A stretch of DNA of 64,000 bases. It comes from Pyrrhosoma nymphula (Eukaryota; Arthropoda; Insecta; Odonata; Coenagrionidae). The stretch's first letter is position 1. Every line of letters starts with the position of its first letter. This document shows positions 1 to 12,100 of this stretch, one piece after another. The stretch covers positions 26,281,614-26,345,613 of the forward strand of contig OY754334.1 in assembly GCA_963573305.1 (NCBI GenBank), written 5' to 3'. The translations under genes were made by a program, and so were the position numbers. The notes below the pieces were generated by a model. That model saw only the letters and a program-made list of their open reading frames with translations, searched no databases and was not told the origin of the DNA.

Positions 1-1788
1 GTTTCATTTTTTTGCTTTTTAAAAGTACTTTCACTCAAGATATAGGGCTGGGATTATTTTTATCGGATGGCTGAATAATTGAAGTTTCTAATTCCTCCAA
101 TCAATTTTCTTCTACGCTCCGAATTTGTCTGAAATTCATGTTTTAAGCTGAATTATCTAACATTTTTCTCTGAAATCAACAATAGCATATTTCCTTGACA
201 ACCAGAGATTTGATTTTCAAAGGATATTCACGCCTCTAGCATTTAAATATTACGTCTTCTTGCAGGTCCATGGTAGCACGGAGAAAGAAAATCTGTATCA
301 GAATAGCCTAGAGTCCCAAGGGCCCCATGATAGATTGCTCCAGGGGGTAATCGATACATTCAATGCATATTTACAAGTATACTCTTCAATGTCTATTCTC
401 AAATTAGCTTTCAGAGGGGCACTGCATATATATGAGAGAACACTTATGTAGTAAAAGAGACACATAAAGGAATTAAATAGATTACACACACATTTATGTG
501 CAAGAATATTAACGTGCAGTGAATATTAATGGTAATAATGCCTCTGTTGCTACAACAAACCAGGCATTGTTTATTATCGTTTAATACTCAGATGAATTAC
601 ACGTGGTGGATCTGTCTGCATCTGCCTCTCATTTCGATTGAGAACTGTTTTTAGACCAATTCCCACTTCATAAACGTTACGAGTTATTTATATGTTTAAA
701 AGTGTTAAAGTGCAGTTAACTTAGGTACATTCACTCAATCATCGAGTTACCCGTTCAAGACTCTCGCTCGCCGCTGGGTTTCCCTTCCTTGGACTTAAAA
801 ATATATCCATCCACATGCCTAATAGAAAAAAGTGTAAACTTTCGAATAAATCTTCTAAAGCAAAAGGAATGTATTCTTTGCGAGAAAATTAGCCCTTGCA
901 ATAAAAGCGACCAAAGTTAGACTTGGATGCTCAAAGACATGCCCACCAGCGACCTCATGATAATCTCCCCGTGGTGTTTCTCGGGTTACGCTAAGATTCG
1001 CACAAATTTAATCCTTACCCAACATACGGACGGGTAACCAGCTCTAAATCTGGTTCAAATACAGACCCATCTGTTTCAAACCCTCAATCTGTTTTAAGAT
1101 GGCGGAAATTATAATGATGTCACTACATGCTTCTTACCCGAAAGAAGAACGGAAATTCTGCACAATTAACGACATCCGTGCATGGAAATCGACAAGTGCA
1201 CTAATAATCACCATATATTTTTTATTTAGCAACCGAAACCAATGATTATGGCTATACCGAAGGCGCAGTCCGGGTGATAGAGAATTCATTTGTCAAAAAA
1301 ACATAGCTTCTGCTGCCATTACTCCTCTTGACGTTATCAACTGCTGGATTGTACCCTTCTGTCCAATCCTGATTAATATACTCAACGCACATATCAACGT
1401 TGAATAGTGTAACTGAATTAAGTCGTGGAATGCAAATATATATATGTACACAAGGGAAGCGATCAAGCTGTTAATCACTCAGAAGACGGCTCAAGAGAAC
1501 CGTAGGGACGAGGTGACCATCTATCAACCTTTGCTACTTAAGTAGTAATGAGTCTGTATGGCCGATTTTTGGGTTTCCCGTGCATGAAAGTGGACCAATA
1601 GTCACTCATCTCTCCGTGTACCTGGAAAAAGGTCAGCGTGTCTACTACTACGAACACAACATACAAGATAGGTTACGAACTCCTCGAATGACCACGCATA
1701 CAGTTTTTCTTCAGGCTTTGCGGTTTTCTTATAAAATAAATTTAACGTTTTTCACACCCGTTGAATTTCAACGGGTACCTTCCGCTCG
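1..1788 (+). mobile_element. Helitron (5' part outside window), internally deleted, 3' terminus at 1788
   Basis: Positions 1-1282 are the reverse complement of about 61105-62376. From about 812 the strand reads MPNRKKCKLSN and a Lys/Ser-rich stretch ending LREN, a plausible start of the Helitron RepHel protein. Positions about 1318-1735 are a broken Rep domain. The 3' end is well formed: a hairpin of 10-bp arms (ACCCGTTGAA, one T, TTCAACGGGT; 1756-1776), then nine bases, then CTCG followed by T at 1789, a worn version of the CTAG|T end. The same hairpin and spacing occur at 58948-58978 on the other strand. The element moves by rolling-circle replication using a HUH nuclease/helicase protein; this copy is dead. 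Its 5' end lies left of the window. Confidence 0.8.
1318..1735 (+). pseudogene. Helitron Rep (HUH endonuclease) domain remnant
   Basis: Read in the + strand frames, this stretch gives recognisable Helitron Rep blocks in order: WIVPFCPILINILNAHINVE (about 1344-1403), IKS and KYIYVHKGSDQAV (about 1415-1470), SNESVWPIFGFPVHE (about 1546-1590) and VTHLSVYLEKGQRVYYYEHN (about 1600-1660). In intact Helitrons the equivalents are WVVPYSPLL..FNAHINVE, KYVCKYVNKGSD, SNEAVWRI..FPIHE and HLAVHLENGQRVYF. In-frame stops (TAG and TGA inside the VEYCNSIKS-like block, TAG near 1505) and shifts make it a pseudogene. The HUH motif and catalytic tyrosines are not visible here. The right-end Helitron lacks this part but keeps the helicase C-terminus, so the two copies kept different pieces of one ancestral gene. 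Confidence 0.78.
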
Positions 1789-3743
1789 TTTTTAATAAAT
1801 GCTGATGTACTGATTTACTAGCTTGCTGACGCTGAGCAAGCAAGCAAGCTGAGCAACATGCTGATTTACTAGCTTGCACGTGGTTCAAGTTGCCTGGTTG
1901 CCAGAAGAAATTTATGTTTCCGCAATCAATAATATTAAATTACCAAATTTTCTGTCGAAACCAGAGGCATTTTACCTAACAACTGCAATGACGTTCTAGC
2001 ACTAGGCTTTTTATGGCGTAAATTTACTTGTTTGGTATACGATCCAGGCTAATCTGATTTCCAATGACTAACTAATTAATTTTGAAGCTAAACTTATTAA
2101 CTAGTTTGTGGAGTTATTAACGCCATTAATGCAATATACTGTATATGTGAAGATTTTTTTGTCTTTGTACATAGCTAAACACTGGAAAACAGTGCATTTC
2201 TGAATAATAAAAAAATGTAATCTGAAAAAATGGCCATAAAAGCATATTCTAAGTTCTGATCCAGCATTATTAAAAATCACATTTGTTGCTTTCTTCGTTT
2301 AGCTCATGAGTTTAAAAATAATAAATAACACAAGTTAAACCACTTAATTGCTAACCTTTTGTATTCAGCTTCAATCTCATTCTATATTTTCTTGGCTGTC
2401 TCTTAACACTTAACGCTGCTGTTGATTTATCATCCAAAGTACACTATACTTAGATACCTTTAGCTTATTTTATGGTGTGCAGGCTTATATTCTCGGTGGA
2501 AGAACATTTGATGGGAGGTGGTTGGGTCCAGGCCACCTCAATGCCCGCTCGATCAGGCGAGGAGCTGGACTGCTGCATGAGGAGGGAAGCAAATAGTCTC
2601 CTCCCTATCCTTTGATTCTGCTTCCGGTTCGCAACGGTTAAGGGTTTTTCCGGACGCTTCCTCTCCTTTTGCATCCCCTGTAGCCATTGCAACAGGGTTC
2701 AGTTGGGTATGAGTAATGAAAACACCCTGTAACTGGTCCAATACAATGCTTTCAATCTTCCTCAACCTCCCCTAACAATTTCCCCCCCCACTCCAAACCG
2801 TAACTCTAATTCATTCGGGGCAGCCGAAGAAAAAGAAGGCTAACACCTAAATTCAAATGTTTACCAATCATAAGACCACTGTTTTATTTTATACCTAGTG
2901 TGCTGACCAAAAAAAAATTGTTGATGCTATACGTCTATATTTCAAGCCATGAAATATCGAATAAAACACTCATTCCGAATATATTCAATTCAGGGAGATT
3001 CTTTTTGAAAACCCTAGTCACAAAGTCAATTAGCAATTGTGCTTTTTGTAAAATTTAGATGCTTATATTTGTATGGTAAATATTTGACATTACCTGTTGT
3101 ACATCGTAATATTAAAAGTACGATGTACCTGGAGCATAGGGAATAGTTCAAGGTTTTCCAATGGATGTGTACTCTAGTTCCTTAGTTTCTAAGTAGGCTT
3201 TCATAAGCACCAATGTATACCTGAACTTACCATCATCAGTATTGTTGGGTTCGATAAGTAGCTCATCGTATATTGGTATATGTATGGAGAGAGAATTTTT
3301 CTCTCATAATTTTAAACTTTTAGCAACCGCTAAATGTTAATAGTAGGATGTACTTACCTGGAGTAAAGGGAATATATTAAATTATATTGATAACAGATAG
3401 CTAAAGTAATAAATTATTTGAGATAAATCAACTGAATGTTTAACATTTAAGTGTTAGCGTGGTCAAAGAATGTCATTTACCAAATAACACCCTCACGGTT
3501 CTCCCGTATTTTATCTGGTTGATCATAAATGAAACAAGGAAGGATTAGATACTTCTATCGCTGGAAAATATTATCTAGCTTCCTATGACTTCCAGCGTTG
3601 TACTCAGTCAAAAGTATAGTAGTGAAGCCCGTCTACCTTGAAAGACGAGTCAACAGTAATATGCAGGGGAGTAACTTATATGAGCAGAGATGTAGAGCAG
3701 AGTGTTGGTGAGTCTAATTGTTTTATTTTATCTTCCTTCTCAG
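1789..3743. other. Non-coding stretch upstream of the first recognised exon
   Basis: Probably intron. It holds a small repeated cluster at 1808-1878, where TGATTTACTAGCTTGC occurs twice around a (GCAA)n-like core. A GC-richer patch at 2470-2760 has open frames on the minus strand that I do not recognise. A 10-bp-arm hairpin lies at 3099-3128. A worn direct repeat (GATGTAC..ACCTGGAG..AGGGAATA) lies near 3121 and 3348. No upstream coding exon could be recognised. Confidence 0.5.
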
Positions 3744-3880
3744 GCCCTGCATTTTGGGGCCTCATAAATCCACAGTGGAACCTCTGTAACAAAGGGAGGA
3801 GACAGTCTCCGATCAACGTGGAGCCCGGCAAGTTGCTCTACGATCCCTACCTCCGGCACATCCACATCGACAAGCACAAG
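3744..3880 (+). CDS. Internal exon of a carbonic anhydrase-related protein (CA10/CA11, insect CARP-A type)
   Basis: The exon encodes 45 full codons plus the last two bases of a split Gly codon, so the upstream intron is phase 1. Visible motifs are PAFWGLINPQWNLC and GRRQSPIN, the start of the alpha-carbonic anhydrase fold, followed by LLYDPYLRHIHIDKHK. The acceptor is a pyrimidine tract ending in CAG at 3743. The donor after AAG is GTGGGT (3881-3886). The next exon opens with VSG, so the join reads HK|VSG in phase 0, matching the family layout (human CA10 has RKVSG there). These proteins are secreted or cell-surface, acatalytic carbonic anhydrase homologues; vertebrate CA10 binds neurexins. 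The signal-peptide exon is not seen and probably lies left of the window or unrecognised in 1-3743. The exon is clearly more GC-rich than its flanks. The family call is firm; assignment to CARP-A rather than a paralogue is from memory. Confidence 0.93.
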
Positions 3881-6039
3881 GTGGGTAATGTATTGTAATA
3901 TGCCGAGGAATATCACTCACTGAGTCTACAGACGACTCCCGACCTCAAAAACACGGATTAATTTACTCTTCTGCTGCATCAGACTAAAAGTGTTTCCTAC
4001 AGTGATATCTCATTCCGCTTGTTGTTTAATTTGGTTCGATTTTGACAGATTGAATTCCACTTGGGGTTATAATTCAGCTTAAAACGCCATGGTTATTAAT
4101 TTTCATGCTTGTCAATTAGGGTTTAAGATTCCAATTTTAATGATAATGGAAAAACATCGAACAGTATACGGTGGCTTTGAAATTCAAAGCGGTTTTTAGA
4201 ATGTTTATGTCTTTATACTTACCAACTGTAGCTATGGCACTTTTCCAATTAAGGCTGAAATGATACATTACAAATGTCTTATTTAAATCATAAGAGCGCT
4301 TTGGATGTCATCAAAGATGCTGAAACGTGTAGCAGTCTCATAGAACTAGGGTGCTTAAATGAAATTTGATTCAAAGTAATGACATTTATTCTTAGACGTT
4401 TCAGGGTACTCATCTATAAAAATTCATTAATTATGCATTGATGATTATAGTCTAATGTTTATCCAAATTAAATCAACATTAAGTCTGGCGTCATTAAGAG
4501 TTAACCTAATTAACGACGGTTTTTAAGTATAATGTTTATCTCGAAAAAATTTCATATAAAATACAAGTAATGTTTTCTAATTCTTAAATTATCCTTCCCT
4601 GGTTTGCCTGGGATGATTTTATTCGTAGAGTCATCATTTTAAAATGTATTAGAGATTAAATAAGTAAAATTTACCATATTTTTTAGCTTTTCAGTGTGCT
4701 GATTGATTTTAGGCTCCTGCTTTTGATTAACACTCATTCTATTTTAATAAAGCGCTTTATTAAAATACAATGAGTGTTCTCCGAAAACAAGAAAGTAATA
4801 TATACCATGCCTTATGGAGAATAAACATTCAAAGTCAGATATTAAGTTTTCTTCTATGCCATTAAAAAGATAATACGTGCAATTTATGACCCAGATAATT
4901 GGCTTTTCACTTGTACTACACTGAGTGGAACATTTAACTGTTCTGGAAATTTAATGAGCGTGATGGATATGCTACCTGGACATCTTACTCACCTCTGTTC
5001 ATTCGTATTACTTATAGGCAAGAGATTTCAAAAAAGTTTTCAAAATCAATCTTCAAATAATTTAAGGCCGATTAATTTTTTAACTTTAGGGCTTAAGCAC
5101 TTTGTAGAGTTATCGGAGGCTTTAGTTATTTCCCGGTTTAATTGGCGAGAGGAACTTTTAAATGATTCTTGCAGTTATTGGATTGTAGTTCCATAAACTA
5201 CAATTTTGAATCAATTGTAATATTTTAATTGAAATGACTATTCCGATGCAAATGGAGAAATATGTTGCTGAAATTTGCAGGCCATTTTCTCATTATTATC
5301 GCTAATTTCAATTGAATTAATTGTTGAATAAAACATAATAAGTGTTTTTTATCAGCAAACTACCTTCGTAGAAAATGAATTGGGAAAAAAGGTAATTGTT
5401 ATTCCACGATAATCCACAAAAACGTTGAGTGATTACGATGGGCTTTAAACGTAATATTGGCGTAGCCATGTGTTACTCCCTAATTTCGCAGAACAAAATG
5501 AATCGCTTGCATGTAACTACAGTGTAAAAAAAAGATAGCAAAACGTGCTGTAAAAGGAAAGCCATGAATGCCACCAGAGAGTGAACATTCTAATCGGTGC
5601 TTTAAGGTGGTTCCGCCGCAAAAGGGCACATTTTCATTCACATTCTGAATACTTATAGAAAAACAAGTACTTTATCTGATATGATGAACAAACCATTACC
5701 TTTCTCCGATACTTTATTCTCTTATACAACTTGAAATTACATGGTGTTAAATGTTAGAATGGGAGAAACTCAGGGAAATATAGTATTTTTATATCGAATT
5801 TAAATGCAATTTTCAACAACTGTTTATATGAAACTAATACTCCCGAAACATTGATTCAAAAAAACATAGATGCATCTTACTACCTTATGTTTAGAGTTAT
5901 TAGCTGATTTCTGCGAGGATTGAAGTCAAAATGTGGTGATTCCATATACATGGCTCTGCAGTTGTCGTCTATGGCTAAAATAAAGCGTTCTTTAAAAAGA
6001 TATGTCGGCACTTTATCTTGAACTGGTGATCATTTTTCC
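3881..6039. other. Intron, first part
   Basis: AT-rich intron sequence after the GTGGGT donor. Apart from the palindrome at 4731-4776 I see no gene, RNA or repeat. An open frame of about 80 codons at 4954-5196 has no recognisable motif. Confidence 0.6.
4731..4776. repeat. 46-bp palindrome without spacer
   Basis: Two 23-base arms abut at AGC|GCT (4753/4754). The left arm starts CACTCATTCTATTTTAAT and the right arm ends AATGAGTG. Only one position is unpaired (C against C, ninth base from each end). There is no loop, so it could extrude as a cruciform or be a collapsed foldback element. It lies inside the 10.2 kb intron, in AT-rich sequence. Confidence 0.9.
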
Positions 6040-6620
6040 CCACAAAGTTTGGCTTTACAATGTCCTTCCCAAATTCATCCGATGTTCTTTCCTCACTCAC
6101 TATTTTATAGATCCCACAGCCTGCTCCTTTTCCTCCTACCCTGTAAACTTTCCCATACTAGTACTCTTAAGCATTTCTGTAACACTCTCGGTTTTCTTGT
6201 GTTTCCCTAGCATATTCATAGCCGCTCTTCTTTTCATCTTCTCCAAGTTCATCACCTCTCCTTTCTTGTGCGGGTCCCATGCAAGAGATGCGTAATCTAG
6301 TGTTGGTCGAACCAGGGTTTTATAGGACTTCTCTTTAATGGTCGTGCTGCTCCCTTAGAGGTTTCTTATTACCTAATGTAACATTTTGAAAGCCTTTTTA
6401 AAAATGTGTTCCACGTTTAAACCCCATCCTAAATTTTTAGTAATATAGACTCCTAAGTATTTACAGCTGTCCGATTTTGGAATTAAAATACCGGAGAGTT
6501 CGTAATTTTTATTTCCAGTGTTATTTTTATTGTTGAAGTTTACATATTTGCATTTCTTTACATTTATATCCATCCAATTTCTCGATACCCAATTCTTTAA
6601 TTTGTTCACGTCACCCTAGA
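6040..6620 (-). pseudogene. LINE reverse transcriptase C-terminal fragment (Jockey-like)
   Basis: On the minus strand from 6609 the reading starts NKLKNWVSRNWMDINVKKC and continues to SDSCKYLGVYIT, then KKAFKML. These are the thumb and late reverse-transcriptase blocks of non-LTR retrotransposons (the W..N..KC and KYLGV motifs). After a stop near 6375 it goes on in the same sense with EKSYKTLVRPTLDYASLAWD, then KMKRRAAM and later SVTEML, the usual tail beyond the RT domain. The catalytic YADD block should lie upstream (above 6620 on the plus coordinate) but is absent, so this is a broken internal piece. There is no tail and no target duplication. Confidence 0.85.
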
Positions 6621-9160
6621 GGGCTTCATGATCAATCTGATTTTCATTTTTCCATTGTCCAATCAATTTGTTAAATAATCAGCAAATTTTGCACCTTAAT
6701 TTTGGTTTTCAATCGCTAAAGCAAGTCATCAGTGAAAGTGGCATTTTTGAACAAAATATTTAGTATTTGTTGTGACTCACACAGTTGCGGTTGAGCCGCC
6801 TTAAGCGAGGCTTATGCTAAAAAGAACGAGGAAATGATGCTCGACCCAGTTGCCATCTCCTCACAGGGCGCCGATGGGAATGACCAGGGGACCTTCACTC
6901 ACTCATTTGGAGCTATGCCCATTGCGGTAGGCCGGGCGGAATAAGAGCCACCTCCTCGCCCACCCTCAACTGCCTCGCCCCTCTATCCCTCACAGCAAAG
7001 CAAGGGGCGGGCTCAGCATTCCCTCCCCCAACAGCCACAACCCCCTCCCTCGTGCCACCAATCCTCGCGAGAGAGTGCAGTCAGCGGAGGGTTGAAAGGG
7101 GATGGGGGTAGGTGTGAGTGGACGCCGTAATGTATTCATACGCGCCCGTGTCCTGAGCGCTCGCCCGCCGTATGCGTCTCATAAGGAGTTGATGTGATTT
7201 TTATCGAGTTTCGGATCAATAACCGCTCAAGCGCCAACACTACACCAGCGGCGAGAATGACCGGTCTATTTCAGTGGTTTGGTTATTCGGCCGCCCTCTT
7301 TGCCATCGCAACACCTGGGCCCCTTGAGTGCAGGGCCCATCTTGCGAGGGAAAAAGGGGTCACATGGCGATGAGGACTTTGTTCTCGGGAGGATAAAAAC
7401 AAACTCTCCTCTTTTTGTAGTTTTGCGGGAGATGCATGAAGCGTCTGGGACCTAATTTGTGGCCTATATTAGGAGTAAATTGCAGTAAATTAAGGGCTGA
7501 AGTTTACCTCTCGCACAGTGTATTATGGCGATCAAGAAAATTATTGGTTAAATTTGGGAATAAAAACTCTTTGTATACATAATAGTTTCGAACTAAATGT
7601 GAGAACTCAACTGACTATTACTCTGTCTTTATTTATGATGTTTCTGGTAGATATTTTAACTATAAAAAAAGTGACTGACCATGATTTATTGCCTGATCTT
7701 AAATCCCAGTTAAACTCTTCGGAGACTAAATATCTTTATTTTACGCGTTGGTGACGTTTATCTCCAAGCCGTTATCGGTTGGCAAGCCTTGAAAAGGATC
7801 TTGTTGAAGAAACCATGGAGGGTTTAGTTCTTCAGTATACTATGACTGCTTAACATTTTGAGTTTTTTCCCAGCATCGCATTTGCAATATTTTTTAGTTA
7901 CGCCGGAGTTTATATCCTAATAAATTCGCATTAGGCTTAAATTACGAGAGAATAACTAGCATACAAGACGGAATATAGAGAAACATAATGAATTTGTGAC
8001 ATGGTATAGGATTACTTTTTTCTCGGAAATGGCCATTTGTAAATCAGCAAAATTAGTTAGTTGAGTTTTAACGAGTAATATGGAATACTACCTGGATTGA
8101 CAAACATTTAATGTAGTGGTCCCTTTGATGCACTCTTGACCTGCATCCAGGTATTAGTAAATACTCTTCTCCAAACTTTGAAAGAGAGAAAATGGAAAGT
8201 ACTACCTTGTTCTTTGAAAATATCATTTTCAGTGATATCACAATTTCCTTTTCAAGCATTCCTTTTCACGCAATTTGTATTAGGGTCGATTAGCGGAAAT
8301 CCTCCGAACTAGCTAACTCCTTTTACTCATGTTCTTCAATCCAAACATTCTTTTACCTTTACCTATCGCGATTTTATTAACTAATGTAAATAGCATATAA
8401 TAAATGGATGTGAATTCCAAATTCAAAATGAAAAATTCTTTGAAAAGTCATGTGATTTTGGAAATTCTATCAATTTTTTTCTTGATACTATCCAATGACG
8501 AACGTACGAGATTCATTGCTCTCTTGCTAATCCATCTTTATATGGCATTATCATAAATATTTGAACATTTGATCAGATTATACATATGTTAGACACTTTT
8601 CAATAGAGGTGAAATACTAACTATAATTTACATTATTTGTCAATAAAGAATCACATGCTAAACCAACACGTTTTTGTTTTGGAGAAAAGTTGCCTAGTTT
8701 TAAGGAATTGATCGGAGATTGTTACCGCTCATATATCAAAATATAATTATTGTTACCACCTGTTGATAAAAATTCATCATCACTGTAAAATGCATCTAGT
8801 TTTTCTGTAGCAACGACGATTAAATTTACTATTTAAGCGTTCGTTTTTCATTTTACCATAATTTTTGGTATGTAATATGAATAATATATTATTAAAGTGT
8901 TGGAGATTTTACCAAAGGGTTGAAGCTACTCGTAAATACCTTAACAGTAGTAGATCAGACTAAATTAATAGTAGGGTCATTTTTAAAGTATTAAGAGTTC
9001 TGTTTTACAGTGCAAGAATATGTTCACCGAAATGCTTTCCTGAGGGAACTAAAGTTTATTTTTCACTTTTATAACGTTGCAAAAACAGGTTGTAGTGCCA
9101 CCCTCATAACTTATTTTGGTAATTTATTAGAGGATCTTTAACTGCATTACTGAAAGATTT
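6621..9160. other. Intron with a GC-rich patch
   Basis: From 6790 to about 7400 the sequence is GC- and CpG-richer than its surroundings and pyrimidine-rich near 6960-7060. No frame there shows a known domain. The remaining sequence to 9160 is AT-rich, and nothing was seen in it. Confidence 0.5.
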
Positions 9161-12100
9161 TTCTGAAAGCTCTTATAAATCAATTGCAAGCCGTGTCAAG
9201 TAAATGTCAACGCTGCAAGGACGAATGACGTGGACAAGGCTGAAGTAGGACTTGACAAAAAACGTCGCTTCGGGTAAATGGTCCCCCACGAGATGGAACC
9301 CCGGCAGATGAACCCATTCCCGATTCACACAACATCTCCCTTTCTGGAACCACCCGAAGAGAAGCGAATACGTTAACTCCCAGTGACTATGGCCCGCGGA
9401 CTCCGGTATCATAAAGCTGGTCATAGCGTGCGCTCCCTCTACCGTGTGTGTAGGTGGGTGGGTGTCTGTGTATTGGAATTATTCAGGGATCTAGGTTGCA
9501 CACCGACTCGGGCCTTTTTCGGCGAGCGAGCGGGGATGTGAGGGCGTAGAAGGGGAGGAGGAAAAGGGTACCAAGTGTGGCCAAGGGGATGGGAGGGGTA
9601 GTACCCGAGCCACCCACCGACGGCAGCACGAGCGGCGGCGGCGGTGGCGCCAAATTGAACCCGTGAGTGACACGAGGTGGATGCAGGGATCCCGAAAACG
9701 AATAATTCAGTCGTTCATAACTTTGTCATGGGTTGCGCCCGCCACGCTAGTGAGAGCCAGCCCGCTCCGAGCAAGTGTCCGTGAAGAACGACTCTCTATC
9801 CTCCTATCTCCATCTATAACCCAGGCTATCTCTACTTCCCTTTCTCCCATGAACTTCCCTATTACTCTACGTGCGCGTGGCATATTTGCGCAAGCATAAC
9901 CTATATTTCTCTCACCCCCTCTGCTGGGTTTTCTCGCCGCACTTCTGGCTAAAAAAAAGTAGACGAATTTGAATAGATAATTTTTTTTTATCCATCGCAC
10001 CATTAACCCAAATATTTGAGCACCGATGCCTATGGGGGAATTTTCAGTCTCTTGCATCCGAACATATTTGTCTGCCTGTTTTTTTCTTTTTTTAAGGGAA
10101 TACATTTTTATTTTTTCCAGTCCCAAAAATATTCTTTAGCTGGACTGGATAATACCGCCGTATTATTCAATTAATAACTGGTTAATTCACCGCATACACC
10201 CGCATTAATTTGTGTCCTTGATAAGCAAATATTTATTTTTGAAAAAAGCAAATGTATTCAAAGGACTGTTCTGGAAATAACCAGACGTAATCTGGGCTTT
10301 AATTTTTTTTAAGTTACTTTAACGGCATTACTTATGAAAAAACTAGCAGTGTTTTGAGAGAGAAATACCCATAAAGAAACAGTCAATTTTAAGAGCAGAT
10401 CATCAGCTATTTTTTCGTCATTGTGGAGTTGGAGAAAGATTGGATTATGACTTCGATAATTGGAATCGGAATGAAATGGGAATTTATGGCTCTTTCGTTG
10501 ATGCAAGGAAGAAAATAGGTTTACTATACATTAAATTTAACGGTGCATGGTTATTAATACCTTAATTATTTACGTATTCACCCATCGTCACTACCCAACT
10601 GTTCACTTTGAAATGGGAACATTGGGCTATAAAGGTTAATGCTAGTCCCGTGATAGTAAAAACTTCATGACGCAAGAATAATTCCCTGTGTTATATGCTT
10701 CTTTTACTTGTTAGGTAATTTAGACTCATTCCACCACGCGCTTTTGTTTTTTACGTACCGATGACCAACCATTGTTATTCAACAGCCAATGACATACGTT
10801 TAAGAGTTTTGGAGCGCTGGAAAAATATATTTTGTCATCTTAGTGTTGATGTATTTTTGTGTTGTGGTTTTAAAGATATTTAAAGTTATATTGCCGGATA
10901 TTTCTTTATCATTAACCGTAAACTTAACGGCTTTTAAGCATTATCATGGAAATTGAAGTTTTTTCTCTTAGTTTTCAAATTTTTTCTCGAAAGTTTTCAG
11001 TGACTTCACGTCATACGCCAGGAAACTATTAAATATTTCAATTTCTCTATTCTTTCACAAGTAAAATTTAATTTCTTATCCCATTCATACTTCTTCACTT
11101 TTACTTTACTCGGCTATCTTGATCGGTGCTCATCGGATTTTCCTTTGATATTGCTTCAAGTTCACTCTCAACAATCATTTACTGCCACTTATCTTTCTCG
11201 GCCGAAATGTAATTTTTCTCCCGAGCATCATAATCGGCTTTTCCACGCTTACTTGGTTGTTGATATTTGTTCTCGAACTGATCTTAGAGTGCTTTTTCCG
11301 AGTGAAAAATGTCAGGTATGGAAGTGAAAAACATTTTACCATACTCTCTTCAGTTCCCCAGTACTACTCGCGAATGCCTCTAATGCCTTTGAATCGAAGC
11401 GTTTTTTTTTCATTTAGAGTTACTTTCTCGTTTCACAGCTCCACTTGCCTAGAAACCAAAGCCTTTAAAAATTCAGCTATTATTAAAGGAAACATTCTAG
11501 TAATTTCAGTTCAATAAGTTCAGTGTGGAAACAGTTTAATGTTGATGGCCAATGGGCACTTATCATGAGAGAGATTGTCATAGGATGAGAGAGTGTAATT
11601 GCAATATAAGAGTTAGCTTTTGAGGCTGCATGAGGGTGGATTACATTACGGCGTTTTGTATCCGTGATTAGCCATCAGGAATCATAACTCGTAAAACTAC
11701 TTATTTCAAAAATAACATCTCGGTTAGTGATTTCCTTTCAATGAAATCGCCGACGAGAGCATGATTGATTTATGCCCAATTAAAGGAGTGCGGCAATAGC
11801 CAACGCTTCATGTTTGGCTTTTTATGTTTGGAATTATGGTGCACTCAGAGAACACCCACCTGTCCAATGATCCTACCATCGCGTCCGAGGTATCGTTCTG
11901 AATTCTGATTTATCTCATTAACGGTTAATTTCGTAAGTGGGGGAAGAGAGGCGCGTGGATAATGAAGAAGACAATACGCCGCCATGACATTGATTGATTG
12001 AAGGCAAAAACCTGCAGATCTGATAATCGGGTCACTATATTAGCATGGGCTTCGAGTATTCATTTCATTTGCAGATAAATAAATGCACACTCACCTTTCA

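Noticed and set aside
260..489. Opposing open frames of 63 codons
   Set aside because: They lie in the Helitron 5' region and are not conserved as a frame in the inverted copy.
1293..1478. 61-codon minus frame
   Set aside because: Antisense to the Helitron Rep remnant.
9707..10126. 139-codon minus frame
   Set aside because: No motif, overlaps a comparable frame on +, and begins in a T/A homopolymer-rich stretch.
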